Source: Mucor racemosus
Taxonomy: Eukaryota > Mucoromycota > Mucoromycetes > Mucorales > Mucoraceae
Direction of reading: 5' to 3'
DNA: 64,000 nt
Assembly: GCA_027405735.1 (NCBI GenBank)
Contig: JAPEHQ010000007.1
Location: 1,265,001 to 1,329,000, forward strand
Numbering within the stretch: position 1 is the stretch's first letter; each line of letters opens with the position of its first letter. Below the pieces are notes generated by a model. That model searched no databases, was not told where the DNA came from, and saw nothing but the letters and a program-made list of their open reading frames with translations. Shown here one piece after another: positions 23,494 through 35,240 of the stretch. The position numbers were made by a program, and so were the translations under genes.

Positions 23494-24822
23494 CTAACCT
23501 AGACTATCACTAGGACTACAAGTACATCTACGAGTCAAACGATCCTCAGCAGGACAATGCTGATATATACTATGTTTATAACCAATATCATTAAAGAAAT
23601 GAACCTCATCTTTGTGCAAAAATAATGCAGCAAAAATAGAATGAACAGGCGCATCGCCCCATCTCTCATAAAAGAATCCACCATTATGATCCAAGTATTC
23701 AAAAAACTCTTGATATGCTTCTGTATGCCATAAATCTAATCTTGCAATCTCAAAATTTGTCCAAAAATGGCATCCATTATAGGATTTACCATCATTTGTT
23801 GACAGAAATCTGTATATGGTATCTGTCACCTTGAGTGGAAAGTAGTTTTTTCCCTTTTTTGTTGATTCAACAGCAAATTTCTTTACTGTATCCCACAAGG
23901 TGATAATAGTGCCAGAATGTTCCTTGAAAGAAATATTGAAGGCTACATATTTCCATAGTCAGTGGCAAATGTCTTTAAGCATATATCAATTTACGTACCG
24001 TATTTCTTCTTGTTTTGTTTCATATAAAGAAATGGATCATAATCCAAATCACAAAAGTACCTTACGTCTGGTTCTACTCTCCAATAATACTCTAAATTCA
24101 AACTTAATACTAGTGGATGTCGCCAGAAAAATCCACTATTTGTTGTATTTATGCATGCAAGTATCCAAATTAGGATAAATATGATTAAAAAATATACGTT
24201 GAATCTATTATTACCTTTGGAAACGACACATATGACGATAGCTTTCACTTTTTCCATATGGTAAATCCTTCATAATTTCTCTCATTTTAGCTGCTTTTTT
24301 TTTATCTATCCAAGATGGATAACCCCACATGGATTCGTTGACTAGTCCGTAATGTGTCTTGCTTGGTGCTGCTGCCATTGTTGTTAATTTTTTGAATTCT
24401 TCAGTAAATGGTTCTTCATTTAAGAATATCCATGGATAATTAAATTTGTGATTAAATCTGCCCTCCACATCATGCATTGATTGTAACATGCCTGGTAGTT
24501 CTGAATTTCTAACAAGCACAATGAATGCAGCAGCTTGACGTTCAGTTTTATTGGTAGCAGGTGGTAGACTGACTTGTTGAGTATATGGGAGATTAGGCGG
24601 GTCTATGATATAAGAATCAGGCTGTGCATTAAACTTTGCATTATGCTGAGGAACATCTTTTTGAAGACGAATATTATATGCATTTAGAGTCTCCCAAAGA
24701 TTAGATGATGAAGTAGGCAATTCTAAATTGGTTTTACGCCCTATAAAAAAGAAGAGAGCACCTAATAGATAGATACCTACACCCAATTGGAATAATATGC
24801 AAGAGTATTTTCTTACGCCCAT
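23318..24822 (-). CDS. Alpha-1,2-mannosyltransferase, KTR/KRE2 family (GT15), paralogue 1
   Basis: Type II Golgi enzyme that adds mannose from GDP-mannose to N- and O-glycans of wall and secreted proteins. Exons in genome order 23318-23424, 23499-23942, 23999-24135, 24215-24822 give 431 aa. A signal-anchor sits near the N-terminus (residues about 8-27, [19 protein letters not shown]). GT15 landmarks: [100 protein letters not shown]. The Glu in WTNFE, at the position proposed as nucleophile in yeast Kre2, is present. An intron near the 3' end carries a (TA)n run at 23463-23490. Divergent from paralogue 2, with 270 bp between starts. Confidence 0.9.
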
Positions 24823-25092
24823 TAGTAATATTATGGATATAAGAAAAGAAGAAAGAAAGGATTGATATTGAATACATTTACACAAGCTGAAAGATTTTAA
24901 AGTTTATAGCAATTGCACGCTAACTGATAACATGTTTCTTTTTTAGTTCATATTAATGTGTTATACACACAAATATACATAAATCAACATTCTCCTCTTT
25001 TCTCTCTTTTTCCCATATGAACTGATATGATTTAACATTTTTCACCTAATAATTCTCTTCTTTCTTTTTGTATTTCATTTATTGTCTTGAAT

Positions 25093-26608
25093 ATGGTTCA
25101 TTTACATGATAATCCATTTAGTTCTGATACAATTCAATCGCCTAGTAAACCATCGTCTTATAAACGTCGTAGACTATGGAAAATCATTATACGTTCATCC
25201 TTGGTTTCCATTTTGATTACAGTGTGTTATTTTTTTGGTCGTAGCGTTCAATGGGGAACCTTAACAGAAAATTATGGATTTAATGCCAAAGATGTCGATT
25301 TCATGCGATATTTTTGTAGTGAAATACAACCTACTTCAAAACAAAGCATCACATCAGCAAACTCGTTAGTGCAAGTAGTAGCAGAAGAATTAGAGCACCA
25401 CAAAGCGGGGTATTTGAGTCCTCAAGGTACCTCTCCTCCGGATGATACCATTCCTGATCAAGTATGGGATGATCTCCCAGTCAAGGGTGCATATTATATG
25501 ATTGTTAGGAATGAAAATTTAGCTGATGCTCGATCAGTAATTAAAAGCATGGAAGATCACATGACAAATGGTACAAGATATCCTTGGGTTTTCTTGAACA
25601 ATCAGGCATTTACAGCTGATTTCAAACGATATGTTAAAAAAGTAACCAATGCACCTGTCTTCTTTGGCAAGATTGATCTGGAAGTATGGGAATATCCTCA
25701 TTGGATAGATATTCCTAGGGCAGAGTTCTTGATGTTGCAGCAAGAAATACATGGTGCTCATAGAGGTGCAAGTTTATCCTATCATCAGTTACTTAGATAC
25801 CACGCTGGCTACTTTTTCCATCATCCATTATTAAGGAATGTTGAATATACATGGAGAGTAGAACCAGGAGCTGATTATAGTTGCCAAATGGATCAAGACA
25901 TGTTTTTGTATATGAAACAACAGAAAAAGAAATTAGGCTTTGTATTGACTATGCGTGAATCTCCAGTTACAGTTCTTACTCTTTGGTCTCGTATTAATGA
26001 ATTTAGAGAGCATTATCCAGAATATATTTTGCCTCAAAACGAAACAATATGGCCATGGATTCACGATCAAGAAACGAATGAATACAACATGTGTCATTTC
26101 TGGTCAAACTTTCAGTTGGCAGATTTATCATTTTTTAGATCTGAAGCATATCAACAATATTTCAAATATTTGGATAATACTGGAAACTTCTTTTATGAGC
26201 GGTAAGATGAATTGATGAATGTGCATGTTTATTTATGACTAAATATATACAATGTTGCATTAGCTGGAGTGATGCTCCTGTACAAACTATAGCCGCTGCT
26301 TTATTCTTAAACAAGAAGGATATACATTTCTTCAACGATATTGGTTATACACATACAAGTGCGTTACATTGCCCTTATAGTGAAACACTTTTAAAGAAAT
26401 GCAGTTGCGACGTTAACTCTAATTATGGCAAGTATATTTTTACACTTATGTTTGTTTATTTTATTAATATAACCTTTTAAACAATATAGATTTATATCAG
26501 GATAGTTGTACAAGAAAGTTATTAAAATTGATTGATCCTGAAACTCTCTCTGATATGGTCAACTTTATTAAAGAAAAGCACATCGAAATTCCCTCCAAAA
26601 TTGAATAA
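25093..26608 (+). CDS. KTR/KRE2-family mannosyltransferase (GT15), paralogue 2
   Basis: Exons 25093-26201, 26264-26427, 26490-26608 give 463 aa. A signal-anchor follows a basic YKRRRLWK stretch (residues about 33-52). GT15 blocks are all present ([74 protein letters not shown]). Two oddities: the residue after SNF is Gln (codon CAG) where both paralogues and yeast Kre2 have Glu, and the second intron appears to start with GC (GCAAGT...AG) instead of GT. It also shows WSDAPVQ where the others have WGDAPVH. It may have altered or lost catalysis, or a different acceptor. The ATG at 25093 follows a TTG two codons earlier. Most diverged of the three. Confidence 0.88.
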
Positions 26609-26735
26609 ATTAAAATGATTGACAACATTCCATTGAAATTGTAATAATATTATTATATGAAAGAATGAATTACTCATTCTTTAACTATTTCTTTTTTTTT
26701 TTTTATTGTATATACATCTTTCTTAAATTCAAAAC

Positions 26736-28352
26736 ATGACATTGAATTCAAGACAAATTTGCTCTACAAGAAATATATTTCGTATAATTGTAGCATGTAT
26801 TTTGATTTTAGGTGTTCTTTTAATATACAAATCATCTATTCCACAAAACAGTATTTGTAATTCTTCTTTGGATTGTTACAATTTAATAAAAGATAAGGCG
26901 AAACAGTTTCGAGAGAATAGCCTTGCTGGCTATGGCCAACAAGAACCACATCCTGAACAGCAAAGAAAGCAATTAAAAGAACAGGATGAAGCATTTGAAG
27001 CCATGTATCAAGATCCCAAGGAAATAGAACAGAAAAATGCATTGGGCGTTTCTATGGATGATGTACCAAAAGCTGCTGCTGTAGTTGCTGCTGTAAAATT
27101 AGACAATAACCAGGATCAGCAAGTGATAACACATGGCGATGTCGATGAAGAATACAAAAAATTAACTGATTCCACTTTACCGCGTGTAAATGCTGCTTTT
27201 GTTGTGTTGGTTAGAAATAGCGAACTTTATGCTCTTCGTTCCTCAATGCGCTATTTAGAAGACAGATTTAATCACAAATACAATTATCCCTGGATTTTCT
27301 TGAATGAAGAACCATTTACTGAAGAATTTAAAAACATGACAAGTATGATGACTAATGCTCAAGTAAACTATGGTCTTGTACCTCAAGAACATTGGAGTTA
27401 TCCCGATTTTATAGATCAAGAATACGCTGCTCAATGTAGAGAGAATTTAGCTGCTGAAGACATTCCTTACGGTGCTAGTGAAAGCTATCGACACATGTGC
27501 CGCTATCAATCTGGCTTCTTTATGTTGCATCCGTTATTAGACAACCTTGATTATTATTGGTAAAAAGAAACTTTGTTTATTGATGCAACAAACAAATAAC
27601 CCGTTCATTTTCATTTAGGCGTGTTGAACCTGGAGTTAAATTCTCTTGTGATATGGATTATGATCCATTCAGATTAATGCAGGAAAGAGATCTAAAATAT
27701 GGTTTTACTATTGCATTAAGAGAATATAGAGCTACAATTCCTTCTCTATGGAAAACTACATTAGAATATGCTAAATCTCACCCTCAATATATTTATCCTC
27801 GTACCAGATCAGATAGCTTATTGAGATTAATAAGTGATGATAATGGTTGGTCTTATAATTTGTGTCATTTCTGGAGCAATTTTGAGGTAAATTATAGTTT
27901 AGAAAAGCTGTTCTCCCTCTCATTGATTTGTTTAGATTGCATCCGTTAAATATATGAGATCAGAAGGTTATCAATCTTATTTTAAATATTTAGATGAAGC
28001 TGGAGGTTTCTTTTATGAAAGGTGGGGTGATGCTCCTGTCCATTCAATTGCTGTTGCTCTCATGTTGAAGCAAAGTGATGTACATTGGTTTTATGATATC
28101 GGATACAAGCACGATAACTTTGAACATTGCCCAACAGAAGAAAAATGGTTAACAAACAGTAAATGTTATTGCGATCCTTCCACTTCATTTGGTAAGCTTA
28201 AAACTAATTTTATATCTGTAATGCATACTAATACACTCACTATTAAAGACTTTAATCTGGGCTCTTGTACAAACTTATTCTTGGATGTAATGAATAGAAC
28301 TGCGTCAAGTTTTGTTGTTACTCGTCCTGATCCAGAAGATTTACTACTATAA
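26736..28352 (+). CDS. KTR/KRE2-family mannosyltransferase (GT15), paralogue 3
   Basis: Exons 26736-27559, 27619-27886, 27936-28191, 28249-28352 give 483 aa. Short cytosolic tail, signal-anchor at about residues 14-31 (IVACILILGVLLIYK), then a stem of about 100 residues rich in Gln/Glu/Ala before the GT15 domain: [96 protein letters not shown]. The catalytic-position Glu is intact. It starts 127 bp after paralogue 2 and is more like paralogue 1 than its immediate neighbour (shared [19 protein letters not shown]), so the cluster probably grew by more than one duplication. Confidence 0.9.
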
Positions 28353-29143
28353 AAACATACATATTGCATTCATCTAATAATACATTTATATAATAAACAT
28401 CAAAAAGTTGAAACATATTCACATAAATATAATGTTTTGTGCAAGTTTATCATTGATTTCTTGAACATATCTTCACATCCATTTTGATTAATATACAAAA
28501 ATAACGGATTTCGGCTTGTTTTGCACAGTAAAATTAAAGAATTTTTACTCAATGTATATAAGTAATTTGAAGTATTTTTAAGTATTATAATGTTAACTTT
28601 ATGTCTCTCTATAAAGGCAACATATTTATTTGAACAAAACGATGGCTTTAACAATCAGGGCTATTTTTCATTACAAAATTGCTTGATATTTTCGAAAACC
28701 AGCAGCAGTATTTTCAAACTCCGATATTCAATATCATTTTTGAAACGACATCCTTGGTGAAAAGTGCTTAAATTATCTCATATATTTGCATATTGGGACA
28801 ATAAAAAATTCTATCACATAAAAACCATGCTAAAATATTTAAAAGCTAAAAAAAAGTTAAAAAAAAATATGATTTTTTAATAGAAAAAATACTTTAAACA
28901 CATTACTTTTTAATGGAAACGTAAATTTTGTGCACATTTCTTCTTCCAAATACGCATATTCTGCTTCTATTCCTGTGACTCCTCGAAGAAGCACCTCCAT
29001 GACGTACCCGAAAGTGACGCATGCAAAGCTGTGTGTTGCGCGTCCCGCTATTTGTAATTCAACTTTCAATTGAATAAAAAACGCGATGCAAATAGCAAAA
29101 AGTATCAACCCCTCTCTCTTATTCTCTTTAAGATATAATAAAA
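28353..29143. other. Intergenic, promoter side of RPN1
   Basis: About 790 bp of AT-rich DNA. The segment 28960-29060 is locally richer in G+C with CG dinucleotides (CCTCGAAGAAGC, GTGTTGCGCGTCCCGC) and lies 85-180 bp upstream of the RPN1 ATG, so it is the best candidate for that gene's core promoter. A C/T-rich tract (CCCCTCTCTCTTATTCTC) follows at 29109-29126. No gene seen. Confidence 0.45.
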
Positions 29144-32100
29144 ATGGTCAACGAAAAGAAAGAAACCAACACAAAGCCCACCGAGGAAAAGGTTGACGAA
29201 AAGTCCACCAAAGATGAAAAGAAAGATAAAAATGACAAGAAGGAACAAGAAGAAGAATTGGTAAAATAACCATTGCAGAATGTGAGAAATTTGACTTTTT
29301 ACTAAATTGTCTTTGATTTAGTCTGAAGAAGATCAACAATTAAAGAATGAATTAGAAATGATGGTTGAGCGTTTGAAGGTAGTATAGTTGGATTAAATGG
29401 TTCTTGTGACATTTCTAAACATTGATGGCTTTTTTGATAGGAAAACAACAAGGAACTTCATCGTCCTGCACTCGAACAATTGCGTACAGCCATTCGTACT
29501 TCCACTAGCTCAATGACTTCTGTACCTAAACCTTTGAAATTTTTGAGTAAATTCTATCCTTTATTAAAGAAACTGCATGAGTCATGGCCCGAGTCTCCTG
29601 ACAAGAAGCTTTTTGCTGATATTTTGTCAGTTCTCTCTATGAGTTATGCTGAAGAAGGTCAACGTGAGGCTTTGAGATATAGATTCGTTGGCTCTACCGA
29701 AGAGGATATTGGTTCATGGGGACATGAATACGTTAGACATTTATCAGGCGAAATTATGCAAGAATATCAATCACGTTTAGAAAATGATCAGTCAACAGAA
29801 GAATTGATTAGATTAGCTTTGGAAATCGTCCCCTTCTTCCTCAAGCACAACGCTGAAGCTGATGCTGTCGATCTCTTGCTTGAAGTTGAATGTATTGACC
29901 AACTCACTCGTTTTGTTGATAAAGATACCTATGAACGTGTTTGTCTTTATATGGCTGGGTAAGAAAAAGGAGAATGTTGCTTTGATATTCGTGGATGATG
30001 GAAACTAAAATTGCATCTTTTTATAGTTGTGTCAATTTATTGGCCCCTCCTGATGATCTCGAATTCCTTAAAACAGCTCGCGCCATTTATCGTCAACAAG
30101 AAAAGTATGCTCAAGCACTTAATTTATCTATTCGTGTTGGTGATATGGATTTAATCAAGGAAGATTTCGAACAATGCCCTGATCCGTAAGTTGATATTAT
30201 AGTCCAAAAAAAAAAAAAAAAAAAAATGCAATGGCTTAACAAATGATCAATTAATAGTACTCTCAAAAAACAAATGGCATTCCAACTTGCCCGCCAACAA
30301 ATTTATATCGAAACAGATGATGCTGATCTTAACGCTTGTATCAACAATACCAACCTTTCCCGTTATTTCCTTTCTCTTGCTCGCGAATTAGATGTTATGG
30401 AACCCAAGGTCCCTGAGGATATTTATAAGAGTCATTTAGAAAATCATAGAACTGCTTTCAGTAGCAATATTGATTCTGCTCGCAATAACTTATCTTCTAC
30501 ATTCGTTAATGCTTTCGTCAATGCTGCTTTCTGTAAGGATAAATTGATGGTTACTGAAGATGAAAGTGATTCTTCTTGGATTTATAAGACCAAGGAGCAT
30601 GGTATGACTAGTGCTACTGCTTCATTAGGTTTGATCTGTCTTTGGGATATTGAAACTGGTTTGAGTTTGATTGATAAATACATGTATTCTACTGATGATC
30701 ATATCAAGGCTGGTGCCTTGCTTGGTATTGGTATCTTGAATTCTGGTGTTCGTGAAGAGTCTGATCCTGCATTAGCTTTATTATCTGAACATTTGGAAAG
30801 TGGTAGTCTTTCAGTTAAGCAATCTGCTATTTTTGGGTAACGTTTCTGTAACAGATATCTCACATTTTATTGTTCTAATACTTTTGAAATTTCAACAGCC
30901 TTGGTCTTGCATATGCCGGTTCTGCTCGTGAAGAAGTTTCAGAATTACTTTTGCCAATTGTCAGCGATACCAACTTAGCTATGGAGCTTTCTTCATTAGC
31001 TGCTTTAGCACTTGGTTTAGTTTTCGTTGGTTCTTGCGATGGTGATATTACCAGTACTATTTTACAAACAATGATGGAGCGTGAAGATATTTATCTCAAG
31101 GATTCTTGGTCTCGTTTCATGGCTTTGGGTCTTGGTCTTTTATATCTCGGTAAACAAGATGCTTCTGAAGCTACTTTGGAAACATTGAAGGCTATTGAAC
31201 ATCCTCTCGGTAAACAAGCTGAAGTTTTGGTTGAGGCTTTGTCATATGCTGGTACTGGCAATGTCTTGAAGATTCAAAAGATGCTTCACATGTGTAATGA
31301 TCATTTGGATAAAGAAAAGGATGATGACACTTTCCAAGGTTTTGCTACTCTTGGTGTTGCTTTAATTGCCATGGGTGAAGAAGTTGGTTCAGAAATGTCT
31401 TTGCGTACATTCAATCATTTAATGCATTACGGTGAACCCGTCATTAGAAAGACTGTACCTTTAGCATACAGTCTCTTGTGCGCTTCTAATCCTCAAGTCA
31501 ATATTCTCGATACACTCAGTAAATATTCTCATGATAACGACAGTGAAGTCGCTATTAGTGCAATTTTTGCTATGGGTCTTGTAGGTGCTGGTACTAATAA
31601 TGCTCGTCTTGCACAAATGTTAAGACAACTTGCTAGTTTCTATCACAAGGATGCTTCTAGTTTATTCATGGTTCGTATTGCACAAGGTTTATTGCATATG
31701 GCTAAGGGTACAATGACATTGAATCCTTTCCATACTGATCGCCAAATCATGTCTCCTGTTGCTATTGCTGGTTTAATGACTAGTATCATTGCTTTCACTG
31801 ATCATAAAACATGTAAGTTTCAAAAATCATTTTGTTTTAACAGCTTTATATTAATTTGATTTGCAGTTGTTTTTGGTAAATTCCATTACTTGTTGTATTC
31901 TCTTGTTACTGCCATGTATCCTCGCTTCTTAATTACATTTGATGAATCTGTTGAAAGTCTACCTGCCACTGTCCGTGTTGGTCAAGCTGTTGATGTTGTT
32001 GGCCAAGCTGGTCGTCCAAAGACTATCACTGGTTTCCAAACACATTCTACTCCTGTTCTCCTTGCCCATTCAGAACGTGCAGAACTTGCTACCGAAGAAT

Positions 32101-32241
32101 GTAAGTTGTGTTTTTTGTTTCATGTGTATATAGTTACTAATTTTCTTGTTGTTTTAATTAGATATTCCTTTGGCTCCTGTATTAGAGGGTATTGTATTAT
32201 TACGAAAGAACCCTGATTATATGGAGGAAGATAAAGAATAA
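29144..32241 (+). CDS. RPN1: 26S proteasome regulatory subunit Rpn1 (PSMD2)
   Basis: Largest non-ATPase scaffold of the proteasome base; it docks ubiquitin receptors and Ubp6. Exons 29144-29260, 29322-29378, 29441-29958, 30027-30185, 30258-30836, 30899-31812, 31867-32100, 32162-32241 give 885 aa (human PSMD2 is 908, yeast 993). A Lys/Glu-rich N-terminus ([13 protein letters not shown]) is followed by the Rpn1 helical domain ([20 protein letters not shown]), the PC-repeat toroid ([71 protein letters not shown]) and the diagnostic C-terminus [20 protein letters not shown]...LLRKNPDY. Codon usage is richer in GGT/GCT than neighbours, as for a highly expressed housekeeping gene. Confidence 0.95.
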
Positions 32242-32795
32242 AATAAAACGGATAATAGCAATTTAACGTTTATATATACAATAAAAGCAAAAAAAAGTAT
32301 AAAGTAAAATATACAATTATCAGTATACTTTTTATCAGTTACCTGTTGTGTATTTCTGAAGAATGGACATGCAAATTACCTGTCAATCATGAGCATTGAC
32401 GGTTACACGCAAAAGTTGCTGGGTTTCATCAGAAATGCGCATTAACTTTTAGTTGAGTGGGCCTCTGAAACTAAATTGAATACAGGCATGATATTCTCTA
32501 CAAAAAAAAAATTGTGTGGAATTCCATTTTATGTTAATTAACTGTTTGATCTAATCAAATACTACTCATAAACCCTTATGATTGTAACAAAGTACTTTAA
32601 AGAGATGTGAATGATCTTTCGGGACTTAAATCCGAGTCTAGATCCATAACTAAACCATCCAAAACAAAGGCCTGAATTGATCCATAAATACTGATTAGCA
32701 ATTAATTGATATTGCTAATTTAGTAATCTGCTTGTTCATTGCAATAATTACGAACGGATTTATTTAATATTAATGAAAAAGTGCGATTGTGGTAA
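32242..32795. other. Convergent intergenic spacer
   Basis: About 550 bp between the stops of RPN1 (plus) and the SEC9-like gene (minus). AATAAAAGCA at 32279-32288 is a likely RPN1 polyadenylation signal. Nothing else recognised. Confidence 0.55.
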
Positions 32796-33820
32796 TTATC
32801 TGGTAGAATCTAATGTGTAGGTTGTGGACATTAATTTTGCGTTGATGGGGTCTACCTTCTTGTTGAGTTTATTCAATTGTTTATTTTGACTGGAAAGCTC
32901 ATCATTCATAGTAGTAGCCATAGCTCTCAATCTTGTAGTCGCATCACCCAATAAATCTAAATTACCGTCAATCTCATCTTCAATGGCATCGTCTTCATCG
33001 TCAGCTTCAAATTGATATTTATTACGATCAGATTGCGAACGACCTTTATGATAGCCCTCCACTCCCTTCAATCTCATAGCCTTTCTTTGGGCATCTTCGA
33101 TGCGAGCACTAGAGTCATATTCAAATTGACGAATATTATCTCTTTCGGCCATATGCTCCTCGTGATCTCTGTTAACTCTGTCCAATGCTTTTCTATTTCT
33201 AGAACCTTTGGTAAACGGGTTTTTGACCACAGGGATAAAAATAGAACGATTCAATTGCTTCAACTCTCCAGCTTGATTAGCAGCACGATCTGAATAAGCC
33301 TTTGATAAATCAACATTACGGTCAACATTGGCAATTTGAGCTAAAACAGAATATATATTAACTTCATGCATTGATTCGAATCTTCATAACTTGGCTTACT
33401 TGATTGTGTTCCCAACATATTCATTGTATTTGCAGCAGTAGACTCGGTCTCGCTAATTTTCTGGAGAGCATTTCGAGTACTTGCCAAAGTATCTTGTTTG
33501 ACGCTACGAATTTTATTTTGAATTTGGACAACTTCTTGGTCCTCATCAGCTTCCGAGAATTTACTTGCTCCATATGAATCTTCTTGTCCACTTGTATCAT
33601 ATCGACTTTTTGGTTTTTGATAACCATCAAATAAATCCCTTCTATCTTGGGCCTCATCAATGTTGGGAGGAACAGTAGTAGTTCCATAACGACCTCCATA
33701 ACTATCCGTATTAGCTGTGGGAGTTTGTGAATATTCAGTAGAAAAACTACTTGAATCGCTTTGCTCCTCAAAAGGGTTTGTAGATGCTTTGCTTTTATCT
33801 TTCTTTTTCCAAAATTTCAT
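32796..33820 (-). CDS. SEC9: SNAP-25-family t-SNARE, Sec9-like
   Basis: Plasma-membrane Qbc-SNARE for exocytosis; pairs with a syntaxin (Sso) and a synaptobrevin (Snc). Two exons (32796-33340, 33400-33820) give 321 aa. A charged N-terminus with an NPFEE motif is followed by a Tyr/Ser-rich stretch, then two SNARE helices: one around EVVQIQNKIRSVKQDTLAST to DRNVDLSKAY, the other from DEIDGNLDLLGDATTRLRAM to NKLNKKVDPINAKL near the C-terminus. Central-layer Gln candidates are in MLGTQS and SSQNKQL. No Cys cluster or membrane anchor is seen in the linker, as in yeast Sec9 and unlike animal SNAP-25. A second NPF (VKNPFTKG) lies in the linker. Divergent from the aldo/keto reductase, with 184 bp between starts. 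Confidence 0.9.
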
Positions 33821-34004
33821 TATTTATTTTAGTCTGTTAATTTATGTATAAATTAGAAACCTAAACTTGAAAGAGATGATTTGGCATGTTGGTATCACCA
33901 AGGGAACCTTTATAGTGTTTGTTTAACATCCGAATGAGAACGTCACTTTGGATTAGGCTACATAAACATCTTGTTCTTTTTTAATCTCTAAAACTTGTGC
34001 TATT

Positions 34005-35240
34005 ATGACAACATCTGAACGAGAATTATACAATGGTGACAAAATACCTATATTAGGATGTATGTAGTCTTGTTATTTCATATAAATTGTGTCCTTATAT
34101 ATCAATAAAAGTAGGAACCTATAGAATGAGGACTATTGAAGAGCTTCGTTCAGTCGTTTATGAAGCCATTCGTTCAGGTTATCGCTTGATAGGTCCGTTT
34201 TCTCCACTTTACATTTCCAATTATTACATTCATTCACCCAATTGTTTCTTTAGATTCAGCTACAGTTTATAGGAATGAACAAGTGCTGGGACAGATCCTA
34301 AAAGAAGTATTCGAGGACCCTAGTTTTGGTGTGCAGAGAAAAGATCTGTTCATCACCTCGAAATTATGTATGTTATAATAAAAATTGTACAGTTTAACGT
34401 TCTAATTGTCATAATATCAAGCTCCACAAGATCAAGGTTTTGATGCCTGTTATCAAGGTAAAATTACAAGCTTTTTTATGTGGAAAACAAAAGCTTAAAT
34501 AACATTGTTCGATTCATGCAGCTGTCAATGAGTCACTCAAAAAATTTGATCTGGAGTATTTCGATTTATATTTAATTCATTGGCCAGGGTAAACCATCTA
34601 TTAAGCAATTAGTATTTTTCAAATAGTTAACAAATTTATGTATTTTTAGTACCTCAAAGAAGAAACTATTAGACCCTATCAACGAAGAAAACCGTACCAA
34701 CAGTTACAAGGCGCTAGAAAAGCTCTATAGTGAAGGAAAAGTGAAGCATATTGGTGTTTCAAACTATACAGAGAAGCATTTAAGCCACCTATTGAGCGTA
34801 TGCACTATCATCCCTCATGTGCATCAATTTGAATTGCATCCTTGTTTGCACCAACCCGAAGTATTGGATTTATGTCATAAGCATAATATTCAAATTCAAG
34901 CGTACTCTAGTTTAGGAGAAGGTTCTCTCATCAATGGTGACATAGAATTGGATTGTTTAAAAAGTATTGCTCAAAAATTGAACACATCCACAGCTTTGAT
35001 ACTTTTGCGTTGGGCTGTTCAACATGGGCGGGTAATTATACCAAAATCAAAAACCACTAGCAGAATCCAAGAGAATGCAAAAGTGTTCTCATTCGAAATT
35101 CCTGAAGATGTGAGTGAGAAGGTCGTTTTTCTTTACAAATACTAGTTGCTAATTATTAATTGTAGGATATGAAGCTATTAGATAATATCCACACATATGA
35201 GCCACATCGCTTTTGTTGGGACCCTACTGGTGTTTTCTAA
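34005..35240 (+). CDS. Aldo/keto reductase
   Basis: NADPH-dependent reductase of the AKR superfamily. Seven exons (34005-34059, 34112-34192, 34254-34367, 34422-34457, 34522-34588, 34650-35109, 35166-35240) close at 295 aa, typical for the family. The catalytic tetrad is visible: Asp46 and Tyr51 (DSATVYRNE), Lys82 (ITSKL), His115 (LIHWPG). Also GVSNY, the conserved HQFELHP and cofactor-binding IPKSKTTSRIQEN. The exons are small, one of 36 nt; the donor after the second exon is GTCCGT, a weak match. Substrate cannot be told from sequence. The short divergent promoter (33821-34004) is shared with SEC9. Confidence 0.9.
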
